This document shows positions 18,175-27,317 of a DNA stretch of 64,000 nt, piece after piece. The position numbers and the translations under genes are program-made. The stretch's first letter is position 1, and each line of letters begins with the position of its first letter. This DNA is from Psychrobacter fozii. GTDB taxonomy: Bacteria > Pseudomonadota > Gammaproteobacteria > Pseudomonadales > Moraxellaceae. The stretch is from contig NZ_QJSU01000003.1 in assembly GCF_003217155.1 (NCBI RefSeq), positions 248,001 to 312,000 on the forward strand. The letters run 5' to 3'. The notes under the pieces were generated by a model. The model ran no database searches, had not been told where the DNA came from, and worked only from the letters and a program-made list of their open reading frames with translations.

Positions 18175-18771
18175 TTAAGGGCGGTAAAATTCGTCCATAC
18201 CACTATTCTCTTGCCACCGATATTCGGTATGGTTAGCGATTTGACGTGCGGTATCTATATTGTGTCTATCGGCGATAAAGCCAAGCGCCATATCCATACC
18301 AGCGCTCACACCTGATGAAGTATAGAATTTCCCATCAACAACCCAGCGTGCTTGCGCTACCCAATAGACCTTATTAGATTGAGATGTTACCCATTGCCAT
18401 GCCATTTTATTAGAGGTGGCTCGCTTACCGTTCAATACACCGCTTTTCGCTAACAAGGCGCTACCAGTACAGACGCTAAGTACCCAATCAGCCTCATCAG
18501 TGAGGGTTGTTAACGTTTGCAAAAAGGAGTGATTGTAGACTAGCTGCCGCGTACCAAGCCCGCCCGGTACTAAAACAATATCCGTCTGATATGCTAACTT
18601 GCTGACAGCGACTGTTTGCATAGGTACGCCATGCTTACTGCGGATGATGCCACCAGCCATCGAGGTAAATTGAATACGATAATGCTCAGGCAAGCTCCCA
18701 AACATCTCAATAGGTCCGAACAAATCTAAGGTTTCAAAATCATCGAACACTAGCGCGGTAATCGTATGCAT
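18175..18771 (-). CDS. DJ-1/PfpI family protein
   Basis: 198 residues, one class I glutamine-amidotransferase-like domain. The nucleophile elbow is VLSVCTGSALLAKSGVLNGKRAT with Cys at ~residue 101, preceded by IVLVPGGLGTRQL. This arrangement matches the isonitrile hydratase/GlxA N-terminal branch, but without an AraC DNA-binding domain, so it is probably an enzyme. A GGGGG Shine-Dalgarno precedes the ATG. Substrate unknown. Confidence 0.85.
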   Translation of the reverse strand: MHTITALVFDDFETLDLFGPIEMFGSLPEHYRIQFTSMAGGIIRSKHGVPMQTVAVSKLAYQTDIVLVPGGLGTRQLVYNHSFLQTLTTLTDEADWVLSVCTGSALLAKSGVLNGKRATSNKMAWQWVTSQSNKVYWVAQARWVVDGKFYTSSGVSAGMDMALGFIADRHNIDTARQIANHTEYRWQENSGMDEFYRP

Positions 18772-18917
18772 GTGGCCCCCGTACTTGAAAGTATCTTTTA
18801 TAAAAACAAGACATCATGTTATGGCACTCTGTCATGTCATGTCATCACAGCATCAACATACTATCTGTTCATAAAAGTAAAACACACATTGATTAAACGG
18901 CAAACAATCAATGGTCA

Positions 18918-19613
18918 TTATAACTCTAAAAACGCGGCCCTATCCTTAAACATACATTCATCATAGACAGGGCAGGCACCACATTTCGGTGTACGCGCTT
19001 GACAAGTATAGCGCCCGTGTAAAATAAGATAATGGTGTGCATCAACGATGAAATCGTCGGGTATGCGCTCAAGCAGTTTATTTTCGACAATTAGCACGTT
19101 TTTACCAGTAGCGAGACCAGTGCGATTCCCCACCCGAAAAATATGAGTATCGACCGCCATAGTGGGCTGACCAAAAGCGGTATTTAAAACGACATTGGCT
19201 GTTTTACGCCCAACGCCCGCCAGTGATTCTAAATCTTTGCGATTGTCAGGGACGGTACTATCGAATTTCTCAATCAAATCTCGGCAGGTTTTGATGACAT
19301 TTTTGGCTTTGGCATTATATAGGCCAATATTTTTTATATAAGATTTTAGACCGTCTTCACCTAACGCCAATATTGCCTCCGGCGTATTCGCCACTGGATA
19401 TAACTGCTGAGTGGCAATATTGACACTCACATCTGTTGCTTGTGCGGACAATATCACCGCAATTAATAACTCAAAATTGCTGTCATAATTGAGCTCAGTA
19501 ACGGGCTCGTCAATGGTCACTGCCAGCTTCTCAAAAAATGGGCGCACGTCACGATTGGGCATTCGTCTGGATGGCGGTGTATCAGCTGTTTTGTGTTTGA
19601 CGGTTTTACTCAT
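18918..19613 (-). CDS. nth: Endonuclease III (base-excision DNA glycosylase/AP lyase)
   Basis: 231 residues. Removes oxidised pyrimidines and cuts the resulting abasic site. The helix-hairpin-helix LAGVGRKTANVVL carries the catalytic Lys, followed by the catalytic Asp in MAVDTHIFRV. The C-terminal 4Fe-4S cluster ligands are C-x6-C-x2-C-x5-C (CQARTPKCGACPVYDEC). An N-terminal extension of about 20 residues precedes the usual start. Lies downstream of rnfB, the arrangement of the rsx/rnf-nth operon of other gammaproteobacteria. Confidence 0.96.
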   Translation of the reverse strand: MSKTVKHKTADTPPSRRMPNRDVRPFFEKLAVTIDEPVTELNYDSNFELLIAVILSAQATDVSVNIATQQLYPVANTPEAILALGEDGLKSYIKNIGLYNAKAKNVIKTCRDLIEKFDSTVPDNRKDLESLAGVGRKTANVVLNTAFGQPTMAVDTHIFRVGNRTGLATGKNVLIVENKLLERIPDDFIVDAHHYLILHGRYTCQARTPKCGACPVYDECMFKDRAAFLEL

Positions 19614-19753
19614 GGTATCTTTACTACTATTTTGGCGGTCAGTTATTCAAACTGTTGGCTATCGAGTTCTTTACGTGATGTATATGGTGTTTGCTGTACT
19701 GTCCTATCAATCGTCTATCATTCATACTATTGTATGAATCGCATGTTGCACGA

Positions 19754-20587
19754 TTAGAGCTGTGATAGCTCCGCTTGTAGCGCTTCAAGATCGGCTTGCT
19801 TTTGATCATTCGCACGAACGCTCAACTGTTTCTCTAGCTTTTTAATTTTGCTACGTATCTTGGCTGCTGCAATAGTATTCTTTGCTTGTTCTTCACTGAT
19901 ATCTAAAGACTGACTGGCGGCATTGTTTAGTTTTGCTTCGACCATGCTGACCACAGGTCTACTGTTGCTACTATCAGCGAGCTGTTCGGTGACGCGTCTT
20001 AAGTGAGTGTGATATCGCTGTCTTAAATCTTCTTGCTCTGCTATTCGCTCAGGCTCAGAGATGTCACGTTCAACAGTGACTAAATCGATGCAGTCGACTG
20101 GGCAAGGGGCGATACACAGCTCGCATCCCGTACACAAGTCAGTAAAGATGGTATGCATGTGCTTGCCAGTGCCGACGATGGCGTCCACTGGGCAGGCAGG
20201 GATGCATTTGGTACAGCCAATACAGTCATCTTCCCGGATAACAGCACGTACCTCTGTTGGGCGTTCAGAGGTGGCGTCTATTGGCCACTGAGAAGGCGCA
20301 ACGCTAAGTGTCGCTTCATAGCTATTGATATCGATAATTTGCGCGATTGCATCAGTAACGGGTTGACCACCAGGCACGCATTTATTGTATGACTCACCCT
20401 CTAGCACGATAGCGGCAGCATACGGCAAGCAGCCATCTGGATGCTCGCAAAGCCCACATTGTGTTTGCGGTAGACAAGCATCAATATGCGAGATTTGTGC
20501 TTGTATATCCGCAGGTAATGTTTCTAAGCTCAATGTATCGAACAATATAGGTAAATTGACTAAGCGGATAGTGGTGCTACTTTGCAT
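19754..20587 (-). CDS. rnfB: RnfB/RsxB-type ferredoxin-like electron transport protein, stand-alone
   Basis: 278 residues from the chosen start. An N-terminal Fe-S domain has the RnfB pattern CLPQTQCGLCEHPDGCLPYA...KCVPGG, then two 4Fe-4S ferredoxin motifs, CIGCTKCIPACP and CTGCELCIAPCP, and a charged helical tail rich in Gln/Lys. It lacks the N-terminal membrane helix of complex-bound RnfB and no rnfA, C, D, G or E is nearby. Start 20587 is preferred because AAGG precedes it and a TGGTATAAT extended -10 at 20625-20633 overlaps the alternative ATG at 20626. Role without the Rnf complex is not known. Confidence 0.85.
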   Translation of the reverse strand: MQSSTTIRLVNLPILFDTLSLETLPADIQAQISHIDACLPQTQCGLCEHPDGCLPYAAAIVLEGESYNKCVPGGQPVTDAIAQIIDINSYEATLSVAPSQWPIDATSERPTEVRAVIREDDCIGCTKCIPACPVDAIVGTGKHMHTIFTDLCTGCELCIAPCPVDCIDLVTVERDISEPERIAEQEDLRQRYHTHLRRVTEQLADSSNSRPVVSMVEAKLNNAASQSLDISEEQAKNTIAAAKIRSKIKKLEKQLSVRANDQKQADLEALQAELSQL

Positions 20588-20624
20588 TGAATTAATGACC
20601 TTGCTATCAGTGATAAGTGCTGAC

Positions 20625-20633
20625 ATTATACCA
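20625..20633 (-). promoter_or_regulatory. Extended -10 promoter before rnfB
   Basis: On the minus strand the sequence reads TGGTATAAT, a consensus -10 with TGN extension. It would start transcription near 20618, upstream of the ATG at 20587. Confidence 0.5.
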
Positions 20634-20745
20634 AACCCAAAACTCAGCCGTATCAAACTCGTTTGGTCTACAATGCACAATGCATGTACCTGCACTCGTT
20701 TTCTTTGCTAATGTGAGTTTTGTGGAGAGTATTAGAATAAATATA

Positions 20746-20792
20746 GTCAAAGCACTTGTAAATGGTTGCGGTGTAAAAGGCTTCGACTATAA
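20746..20792. repeat. Short element with TATAGTC/GACTATA ends (possible repeat remnant)
   Basis: About 47 bases bounded by TATAGTCAAAG and CGACTATA, the ends of the dispersed repeats but with an unrelated short core. Just to its left, 20687-20706 (ACCTGCACTCG...CTTTG) resembles part of subfamily C. Probably a decayed copy. Confidence 0.4.
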
Positions 20793-20812
20793 TCAGTGTT
20801 AAAGAGTAAAAA

Positions 20813-21835
20813 CTAAATTGGCATGCCTTGTTCGCGCATAACTTGCGCAATGAGCTCATGAGCAATACTGCCTTTTGGCGGTATTTTAGGCAGGTTAGAA
20901 ACATCAAAAAAGTCAGCATGTGCCAGCTCTTCTTCTTGAATTATGATATCACCACTGGCGTAAGAGGCACGAAAACCCAGCATCAAGTTAGAAGGAAACG
21001 GCCATGGTTGGCTACTCACATAGCTAATATCTGATACGCTAATATTTACCTCTTCTGCGACTTCGCGTACGACTGCATGCTCAAGGCTTTCTCCAACCTC
21101 CACAAAACCTGCAATCAAACCATACATAGGCGACATAGTTGGCTGACCATGACGGTGATGATGCGCGAGCAAAATTTGCATTTCACCTGTCATTGGGTTT
21201 GGTCGGGTAATGGCAGTAATGACACAGGGTTGCACACGAGGATACTGGCGCAATCGACATACTGGACAGACCATGGCACGTTCACCTTGGTCAGCATGTA
21301 CAGTAGGGCTAGCACAGCGACTACAAAACTGTGTATCTGCTTGCCAGCTTAATAGCTGTATCGCTTGGCTAATTTGATCTGACAAAGCAACTGGCAGATG
21401 AGCCATTAGTTGACGATAAGGAATAAAGGCGTTACCACTACTTTCATCGCTTTCATCGATAATAGGCAGTGCAATATTATATGCCACTGCATAATCATAA
21501 GTAATTGCGCTGGCTGCTTGTGCAGTAAAGGTATATTCATTATCTACTTCGGAATTGACTAAATTACCGGCGCTTTTGTTTGTATTTTCCTGTGGGCTTT
21601 TATAAGTATTTTCAGGAATATCTTTAGAGCCATTGGCATGATCTGCTGATTGCCAATGACTTGGTGCTAGGCTTGGGACTAGGGTTACATGCCCCAGCTG
21701 ATAAGCTTGCTGATAGTCATCGCTTGCTGCATTTTTATTGTTGAATGGTGGTAATTGAAGCTGTAAAGGCCACCAACCATTAGGGGTCTGACGGCATAAA
21801 ATGGCATCGTCATTAAATACAAAAGCGTTGGTCAT
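20813..21835 (-). CDS. nudC: NAD(+)/NADH diphosphatase NudC
   Basis: 340 residues. Hydrolyses NADH, and in E. coli also removes NAD caps from RNA. The zinc ribbon is C-x2-C (CSRCAS) followed by C-x2-C (CPVC, ~residue 208); the Nudix box is GFVEVGESLEHAVVREVAEE; the NudC signature SQPWPFPSNLM follows. The N-terminal part is long, with an Asn/Ser/Lys-rich stretch (~residues 57-95) not common in the family. Start 21835 has GGAACT six bases upstream; an upstream in-frame start at 21883 has none. Confidence 0.92.
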   Translation of the reverse strand: MTNAFVFNDDAILCRQTPNGWWPLQLQLPPFNNKNAASDDYQQAYQLGHVTLVPSLAPSHWQSADHANGSKDIPENTYKSPQENTNKSAGNLVNSEVDNEYTFTAQAASAITYDYAVAYNIALPIIDESDESSGNAFIPYRQLMAHLPVALSDQISQAIQLLSWQADTQFCSRCASPTVHADQGERAMVCPVCRLRQYPRVQPCVITAITRPNPMTGEMQILLAHHHRHGQPTMSPMYGLIAGFVEVGESLEHAVVREVAEEVNISVSDISYVSSQPWPFPSNLMLGFRASYASGDIIIQEEELAHADFFDVSNLPKIPPKGSIAHELIAQVMREQGMPI

Positions 21836-21974
21836 ATAGAGTTCCAAACAGTTCGAGACCAGTACGTATCCATATAGATACACACTGGCTTACAGTAAGA
21901 GATATAAATGAGGATTTGTGGCAGCAAAGAAGCGACCACAAAGATAGGGATTTAATTATTAAAAAGTTGAATTA

Positions 21975-23657
21975 CTAGGCAGCGAGTAAATGGCTCAAGC
22001 TTTGCTGACCCACATCAAGTGCTTGCTTGCTAACAGGACGATTGTTTTCAAAACCATCCAAATGATGATCGACTGCCATCATTACATCTGCAACACACGC
22101 TAGCGTATTATCTTCGATACGTTGTCCGCCTTCGATACGTTGCTCTAGATAATTTGCTAGCTGGCCTAGCATACTTGCTGGTGTGGGTAGTTGTAAAAAG
22201 CGTACCGCCCCTGAGACTTGACGCATCATTTCAGGAATATTTTGAATATTAAGCATATCACGCTCTGGCTCAGCCAAATAATCATTGATGGCTTGTTCAG
22301 CACTGGCAATCGCGCTACGACTTTCTTGTATCAATGTATCGTGTGCCGTATTGAGTTGATGCAACGAGATATGAGGGTTGTTAAGTGGCAAATAAATCGC
22401 CCCTGGCGTATGCATTTCTGCCATCGCAATAGCAGCGTTTTCAGCATGCATCAATGCCAGTAGCAGATGATCAAAATCGTCAGGCGACGGTGCTTGCCAC
22501 TTGCCTACAGCTGCTGCTGCTGTGCTGAGGCTATTGGCTGAATTTGATAGACCAAGCAAGCACAGCGCCGAGCTCAACGTTGTTAGCTCTTCAATAATCT
22601 GGGCTGTCTGTGCATCAACAGGATTGATCGAATCACCGCGCGTATAGCTATCGACATTTTCTTTAATGGTATTAATTTGGGTTTGAATGATGCTGTTCAA
22701 CGTATCGGTCAGCTCACGATTAGGGCCGAACAAAAAGCGTTTCATTTGCTCAAACTGAGGGGCTTCCAACTGATTTTTAGCATACTGCTCACGCAACTGT
22801 TGTGCTGCTTCATTATCGCGCTGGCATGCAAAACTGACCAAGTCAGCAAAGCGTTTATCCATCACTGGTAAGTAGCTTTGGAATTGCTGCTCTAAATAAA
22901 TAAGGGTATGTTTCTGGTTAAGGTTCAGCGGTAATATAGTGGCTATATTAGTAACCGCTGCATTGGCTGCTTGCCAAAACAGGCTGCTGGTATTTGCCGC
23001 TATCAAGGCACACGCTGCACTCATACCATCAAGTTTCTGCTGATCGTCTGGGCTAATATTGCCATCTTGATTAAGCAATGCAACACCAAGGCCACTGCGA
23101 TAAGCGTAAGTTAATAACTCACTGTCTAGATTAAGCTCGTTCAGTGGCTGAAAGTTTTTTTCAGGATTGGCGATAACGACACTGCTGCTACCAAAAGCAG
23201 AGAAGTAGTCTGATGTAATAGCGGCATGTTGTCCATGAGCATTGAGCTTGTTAATAATATCCAGTAACAAGGTCGGCTCGACCGATTCTGTCAAGAGTAC
23301 AAACTCTATGTAGCGCTCTAGTGTCATGATGGCTTCTGACAAATCCATAATCAGATAGGTATCGTTATTATCACCATTATCATACAGTCGCTGTAAACCG
23401 TTTACGATGGCAGTATTCAACGCTTCTGCACCAACCAGAGAGATCAGCTTAAAAATACAGGACAGCTGCTTTAGCACAATGATAGAGTCTAATAACAGAG
23501 GCGCCTGACTATTATCATCATTAAATTCACTTAGGTGAATCTCAGTATCTTTAAGAGTTACAATGATTTCATCATGCAATAGATGCAGTGACGGTAGGTT
23601 GAAGTCAGTGACACTAAGCGTTGGGGCGGTTAATTTCATTTGCGCAGACTGGTCCAT
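21975..23657 (-). CDS. FimL/ChpA-N-terminal-like protein (Hpt-like scaffold)
   Basis: 560 residues, soluble, largely helical. Length and layout match FimL, a protein related to the N-terminal Hpt-like region of the ChpA chemotaxis kinase that in Pseudomonas aids twitching motility and cAMP control. The second half has helix bundles like LLALMHAENAAIAMAEMHTPG and a C-terminal VRFLQLPTPASMLGQLANYLE, typical of that region. No phosphorylatable HxxKG motif of an active Hpt domain is seen, as in FimL. The name is an inference from layout; no pil or chp genes are in the window. Confidence 0.5.
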   Translation of the reverse strand: MDQSAQMKLTAPTLSVTDFNLPSLHLLHDEIIVTLKDTEIHLSEFNDDNSQAPLLLDSIIVLKQLSCIFKLISLVGAEALNTAIVNGLQRLYDNGDNNDTYLIMDLSEAIMTLERYIEFVLLTESVEPTLLLDIINKLNAHGQHAAITSDYFSAFGSSSVVIANPEKNFQPLNELNLDSELLTYAYRSGLGVALLNQDGNISPDDQQKLDGMSAACALIAANTSSLFWQAANAAVTNIATILPLNLNQKHTLIYLEQQFQSYLPVMDKRFADLVSFACQRDNEAAQQLREQYAKNQLEAPQFEQMKRFLFGPNRELTDTLNSIIQTQINTIKENVDSYTRGDSINPVDAQTAQIIEELTTLSSALCLLGLSNSANSLSTAAAAVGKWQAPSPDDFDHLLLALMHAENAAIAMAEMHTPGAIYLPLNNPHISLHQLNTAHDTLIQESRSAIASAEQAINDYLAEPERDMLNIQNIPEMMRQVSGAVRFLQLPTPASMLGQLANYLEQRIEGGQRIEDNTLACVADVMMAVDHHLDGFENNRPVSKQALDVGQQSLSHLLAA

Positions 23658-23805
23658 AAGGAGTTTCCATAATGTACTGATGAGAATAGCAATGGTTTGA
23701 ATGACGATTAAAAAAGCATTTATTAATAATTTTTTGACGCTTTATATAACAATAATCAAGACTATATTGTACAAATGTCGATATCGCAAGTCATTTAAAT
23801 GACGA

Positions 23806-24927
23806 CTACATATAGGTTTTGAGAGCAGGGTAGTCTTCTGACAGCGACGTATACCAGTTTTGATGGGTATTTTCATCACTGGGTGATGCCAGTAGTAAAG
23901 ACGCTAGATTGGCAAGGTTAGCATGTGCTGTCTGTCCGCCATCTGTTTGCGCGTCTTCTTCGATAGCGAGTGTGACCTGTCCACCTGTCATCGCCAAATA
24001 AACTTCTGCTAAAATCTCTGAATCCAGTAAGGCCCCGTGAAAAGTACGGTCTTGCTTACCAACGTTTAGACGTCGTACAAGCGCATCTAGGGTATTTTTC
24101 TGTCCAGGATATTGCTGCTTTGCCATGAATAAGGAGTCAGTCACTTGGACTCGTTCGGCAAAGTCAGTCATACCGACTTTTGCAAACTCCATATTTAAGA
24201 AGTTCATATCGAACGAGGCATTGTGAGCGATGATCTCGGCACCGTCCATAAAGTCATATAGTGATTGAGCCACTTGATCAAAAGTAGGCTTGTCTGTTAA
24301 GAACGCTGGAGAAATACCATGAATGCGAATAACTTCGTCATCCATACCGCGCTGCGGGTTGATATAAACATGTAGTTTTTCGCCCGTGAATTTACGACCA
24401 ATCATCTCAACGATACCGACTTCAATGATTCGATCGCCTTTTAACGGATCAAGCCCTGTGGTTTCGGTATCCATAATGAGCTGGCGATCAGACTCGTGGC
24501 GATTTATTGGTTTGGGTAGCAGTGGCTTAAAATGTGGATTGGCACGGCTAGTATCACCATCGAATTTTGGTGCATCAGCATCTATACGCATATCTGTATC
24601 TGGCGTAATGTTATTCATCGTTGTATCAGTCATAGGCGTTTGAGCTTCTGGCATATCTGTATTACTCATTGGTTTGCTAGCATTATCATGATGGTCATTC
24701 GTGCCTATAGTGGCATCTTGGTTAATCGTCTGATCATCGTGATTTTTATCGTCGTGACTGTCTAGTGGTTCTTCGTCGAGGTTATCGTCATCTATGAACT
24801 CTTCATCTACGAACTCGTCATCTATGAACTCATCATCTACAAGGTCTTCGTCATCCATTATATCTAGACCTAATGGGTCGAAACTTAGCCAGTCATCGTT
24901 AGACGGTTTTTGCGCGTTATCAGTCAT
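23806..24927 (-). CDS. dnaQ: DNA polymerase III epsilon subunit with acidic N-terminal extension
   Basis: 373 residues; usual DnaQ is about 240. Proofreading 3'-5' exonuclease of the replicase. ExoI is MDTETTGLDP (~residue 150), ExoII HNASFDMNFL, ExoIII HGALLDSEILAEVYLAM with the HxAxxD-class His. The first ~148 residues are extra: an Asp/Glu repeat (tandem variants of D-D/E-E-F-I/V, ~residues 24-55), then Asp/Asn/Thr-rich linker. The start overlaps the rnhA stop by one base (TAATG), so the two are translationally coupled. Confidence 0.93.
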   Translation of the reverse strand: MTDNAQKPSNDDWLSFDPLGLDIMDDEDLVDDEFIDDEFVDEEFIDDDNLDEEPLDSHDDKNHDDQTINQDATIGTNDHHDNASKPMSNTDMPEAQTPMTDTTMNNITPDTDMRIDADAPKFDGDTSRANPHFKPLLPKPINRHESDRQLIMDTETTGLDPLKGDRIIEVGIVEMIGRKFTGEKLHVYINPQRGMDDEVIRIHGISPAFLTDKPTFDQVAQSLYDFMDGAEIIAHNASFDMNFLNMEFAKVGMTDFAERVQVTDSLFMAKQQYPGQKNTLDALVRRLNVGKQDRTFHGALLDSEILAEVYLAMTGGQVTLAIEEDAQTDGGQTAHANLANLASLLLASPSDENTHQNWYTSLSEDYPALKTYM

Positions 24928-25484
24928 TATTTGAGTTTTTTTTTAGCCGTATCTTGTAGGTCTGTATCCGATATGTCCGCACTGCGTGAGGTGACACCTA
25001 GATTGGCTAGTTCATCTGCCTTTTCATTACCGGCATGTCCAGCATGGCCCTTTACCCAGTGCCAGTCAACCTCTCGCTGTTGGCATAGGTTGTCTAGTTG
25101 TTGCCAGAGATCTTGGTTGGCGACTGGTTTCTTACTCGCTGTTTTCCAGCCTCTTTTTTTCCAGCCTTCAATCCATTCAGTGATGCCTTTTTTGACATAG
25201 CTGGAGTCTGTCCAAATCTCAAGGTTGTGCTCGTGTGGGCTATGAGTCAAGGCTTGTATCGCACCCATCAGCTCCATACGATTATTGGTCGTCTCTTTAT
25301 CGCCGCCATATAAATCTTGTGTGCGTCCATCACTAAAAATAAGATGTGCACCCCAACCACCAGCACCTGGATTGCCTTTGCAAGCACCATCTGTATAGGC
25401 AACGGTTGTGTTTGGCTTGGCAGCTAATGGATTTACCGCGTTATTGGTATTAAATGAGGGTGCTGAGGTGCGATTGTCTGACAT
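24927..25484 (-). CDS. rnhA: Ribonuclease HI
   Basis: 185 residues. Degrades RNA in RNA-DNA hybrids. All four acidic residues are present: Asp in [11 protein letters not shown], Glu in [10 protein letters not shown], Asp in IWTDSSYV and Asp in [10 protein letters not shown], plus the basic handle [14 protein letters not shown]. There are extra tails of about 25 N-terminal and 15 C-terminal residues. The stop overlaps the dnaQ start. The last codons include a run of nine A (KKK), a possible slippage site. Confidence 0.96.
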   Translation of the reverse strand: MSDNRTSAPSFNTNNAVNPLAAKPNTTVAYTDGACKGNPGAGGWGAHLIFSDGRTQDLYGGDKETTNNRMELMGAIQALTHSPHEHNLEIWTDSSYVKKGITEWIEGWKKRGWKTASKKPVANQDLWQQLDNLCQQREVDWHWVKGHAGHAGNEKADELANLGVTSRSADISDTDLQDTAKKKLK

Positions 25485-25840
25485 AAAAAATTATTAACCT
25501 AATAAGTGATGAGTGCAAAGCACAGAGATTCTGCTACCGTTTTGTTCTGGCTATCACTCCATATGCTGAGGTTGAGTATAACAAATCTATCATTAAGATG
25601 GGCAGTCGTAATGCACAAAATCGCAAAACCACATATCATAATAGTAACCTTTCCGTTTTCTGTTAAAATAGGCTGGCTAGCGTTAAGGTCTCGGCTATTT
25701 GACTGAATAAATATCTGTTTATTGACCTCGCTACGTGACGCTTGAACTGTTTTCAAAACCAGTTCAAGCTATCCGCCATCACTGTTTAACGGTAATTTTT
25801 CTCATAAAAGTCTAATGCATGAATGCAGGATAATCCTATT
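25485..25840. other. 356-base spacer between rnhA and a lipoprotein gene
   Basis: No credible gene. It carries a perfect 10-bp inverted repeat at 25740-25769 about 70 bases before the lipoprotein start. Otherwise nothing recognised. Confidence 0.6.
25740..25769. promoter_or_regulatory. Perfect 10-bp inverted repeat before a lipoprotein gene
   Basis: GCTTGAACTG and CAGTTCAAGC, spaced by 10 bases that are themselves almost self-complementary (TTTTC AAAAC). No T run follows, so an operator or mRNA hairpin is more likely than a terminator. Confidence 0.5.
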
Positions 25841-26392
25841 ATGTCCTTACGCTCAAACGTTTTTTATAAAAGTCTGACAAATCTAACGGTCGGTATCGCT
25901 GTGAGCAGTGCGCTATTTTTGACTGCTTGTAATGATGGTGGGTCGCAACTGGATAAAGAAGTAGCAGCGCCAGTAGATCTCTCTGTGTTTGAAGGGTGTT
26001 ATACGGTTAGCAGTGAAGAGCCTGCACAGATCAGAGTTAGCCAACAGGATGGCGCATGGGTCATGCAAATGAAAGAGCCTGCAAATGCGAAGCGTGTTTG
26101 GGATGATGCTGAGCCGTTAGAGTTGATAGAAAATAGCGAGATACCAAAGTTTTTCTCTATTGATCCTGATAATGTCGACGCTGTCCTTGGCCGCCCTGAC
26201 AGAGTGCTAGTGCTGGCTCATGTCAAACCTGTTTATGCCAATATCGATCCGCTACTAGACAGTGAGTATTTGTCCTATATTTATCGAGGAGCCAATACTA
26301 TCTATCGTGTGGAGTGTGATGAGGTGAATACGGATATCTTAGCCAATCCACATGCCAATATTATTATTGATAATGTCAATGAGAGCAGCTAG
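25841..26392 (+). CDS. Putative lipoprotein, unknown function
   Basis: 183 residues. A signal peptide of ~29 residues ends in the lipobox LFLTAC (Cys30). The mature domain of ~150 residues has a single Cys pair candidate (GCYTVSSEEP and RVECDEV) and no motif I recognise. The hydrophobic start fits ATG 25841, preceded by AGGATA; an in-frame ATG six codons earlier is possible. Confidence 0.65.
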   Translation: MSLRSNVFYKSLTNLTVGIAVSSALFLTACNDGGSQLDKEVAAPVDLSVFEGCYTVSSEEPAQIRVSQQDGAWVMQMKEPANAKRVWDDAEPLELIENSEIPKFFSIDPDNVDAVLGRPDRVLVLAHVKPVYANIDPLLDSEYLSYIYRGANTIYRVECDEVNTDILANPHANIIIDNVNESS

Positions 26393-26505
26393 ACAAGTCT
26401 ATCAATGCTCTTCTATCAATACTTCTTTATTACCTTGTGGTAAAAGCGATAACAAGTCATTTTTTATAAACAGTTAGGTCATCCATATGATCAGAGTTAG
26501 GCAAT

Positions 26506-26811
26506 ATGAATTTTTTTAGTTATGTGGTGTTGGGCGGGTTTTCTTATGCAGCTGGTTGGGCAATAAGAGCATATATACTCGATAAAAAGCCTGAACCTGA
26601 GCAGCCTTATAATCTCAAGCATCCAGCCATCTTGGCGTATCTGGGCGGATTTTTTATTATCATGCTGATTGTCTCATGGCTGATTGGTCGTTATGCATTG
26701 GGACATGCTGCCATAGATTTTCCTTTTATTATTATCAATAGTTTGGTTGCCACCTTTGTTTGTTCGTTCGGTCTCAATCCTGAAAAAGCCAATTATGAAG
26801 TGCCAGACTAA
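26506..26811 (+). CDS. Small membrane protein, unknown function
   Basis: 101 residues with three hydrophobic stretches: ~4-22, ~42-62 and ~69-88. Between the first two is a charged, Pro-rich loop (LDKKPEPEQPYNLKHP). No family recognised. It lies 113 bases after the lipoprotein gene and ends just before a strong terminator, so the two may be one unit. Confidence 0.6.
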   Translation: MNFFSYVVLGGFSYAAGWAIRAYILDKKPEPEQPYNLKHPAILAYLGGFFIIMLIVSWLIGRYALGHAAIDFPFIIINSLVATFVCSFGLNPEKANYEVPD

Positions 26812-26832
26812 TGAGATAGCATAAATGACTGA

Positions 26833-26883
26833 CAGTAAAAAGCCACGACTGATAATCAATATGTCAGTCGTGGCTTTTTACTG
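26833..26883. terminator. Strong bidirectional terminator
   Basis: A perfect 20-bp stem (CAGTAAAAAGCCACGACTGA and its complement) with an AT-rich 11-base loop. It lies between convergent genes. Confidence 0.93.
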
Positions 26884-26906
26884 TTTACGATGTTTGATGT
26901 ATGGCG

Positions 26907-27317
26907 TTAAGCTTGTTTCTTTACATTCGTTTTTTTAGTGGTGGCTGACTGGCTGTTTTTCCAAATCTGATATTTTTTGAGGTCTTTTTCGATCAGCTTT
27001 AAGCAAAAGCCCAGCACTAACGCATCATCGATATGACCGATGAAAGGTATGAAGTCTGGAATGATATCAATGGGGTTGAGAGTGTAAAGTAGACCGACCA
27101 CGCCTGCTGAAATGGTTTTGTACGGAACCTTGCGATAGTTGCCTTTGTAGTAGTCTTTAAGCAGACTCATGAATAGCATTAAGTCTTTAGCAAAGCGCTC
27201 AAGGTGACTGCTGTCTTTTAGTTTTTCTTTGAGCTTCTCCTCCTCACTAATGAGATATTTCATATCATAGTCGAGTATGTCGTCTTTATTTTGTTTATCA
27301 GTTGTTTTAGAAAACAT
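26907..27317 (-). CDS. YkvA family membrane protein (DUF1232)
   Basis: 136 residues. The DUF1232 core is VGLLYTLNPIDIIPDFIPFIGHIDDALVLGF (here ~residues 74-104), a conserved amphipathic membrane-associated hairpin of unknown function. A lysine-rich C-terminal tail follows (KKTNVKKQA). The N-terminal part is charged and helical. Confidence 0.85.
   Translation of the reverse strand: MFSKTTDKQNKDDILDYDMKYLISEEEKLKEKLKDSSHLERFAKDLMLFMSLLKDYYKGNYRKVPYKTISAGVVGLLYTLNPIDIIPDFIPFIGHIDDALVLGFCLKLIEKDLKKYQIWKNSQSATTKKTNVKKQA

Noticed and set aside
20387..20480. Possible selenocysteine or cysteine-pair novelty in rnfB region
   Set aside because: The cysteines fit the ordinary RnfB cluster spacing; nothing unusual once aligned to the family pattern.
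24929..24960. Run of nine A at the 3' end of rnhA as a programmed frameshift into dnaQ
   Set aside because: The TAATG stop/start overlap already explains coupling, and the frameshifted product would only alter the last few residues; no stimulatory structure seen.
25499..25756. 85-residue frame on the minus strand between rnhA and the lipoprotein gene
   Set aside because: No ribosome binding site, no recognisable domain, overlaps a palindrome and a competing plus-strand frame; probably chance.
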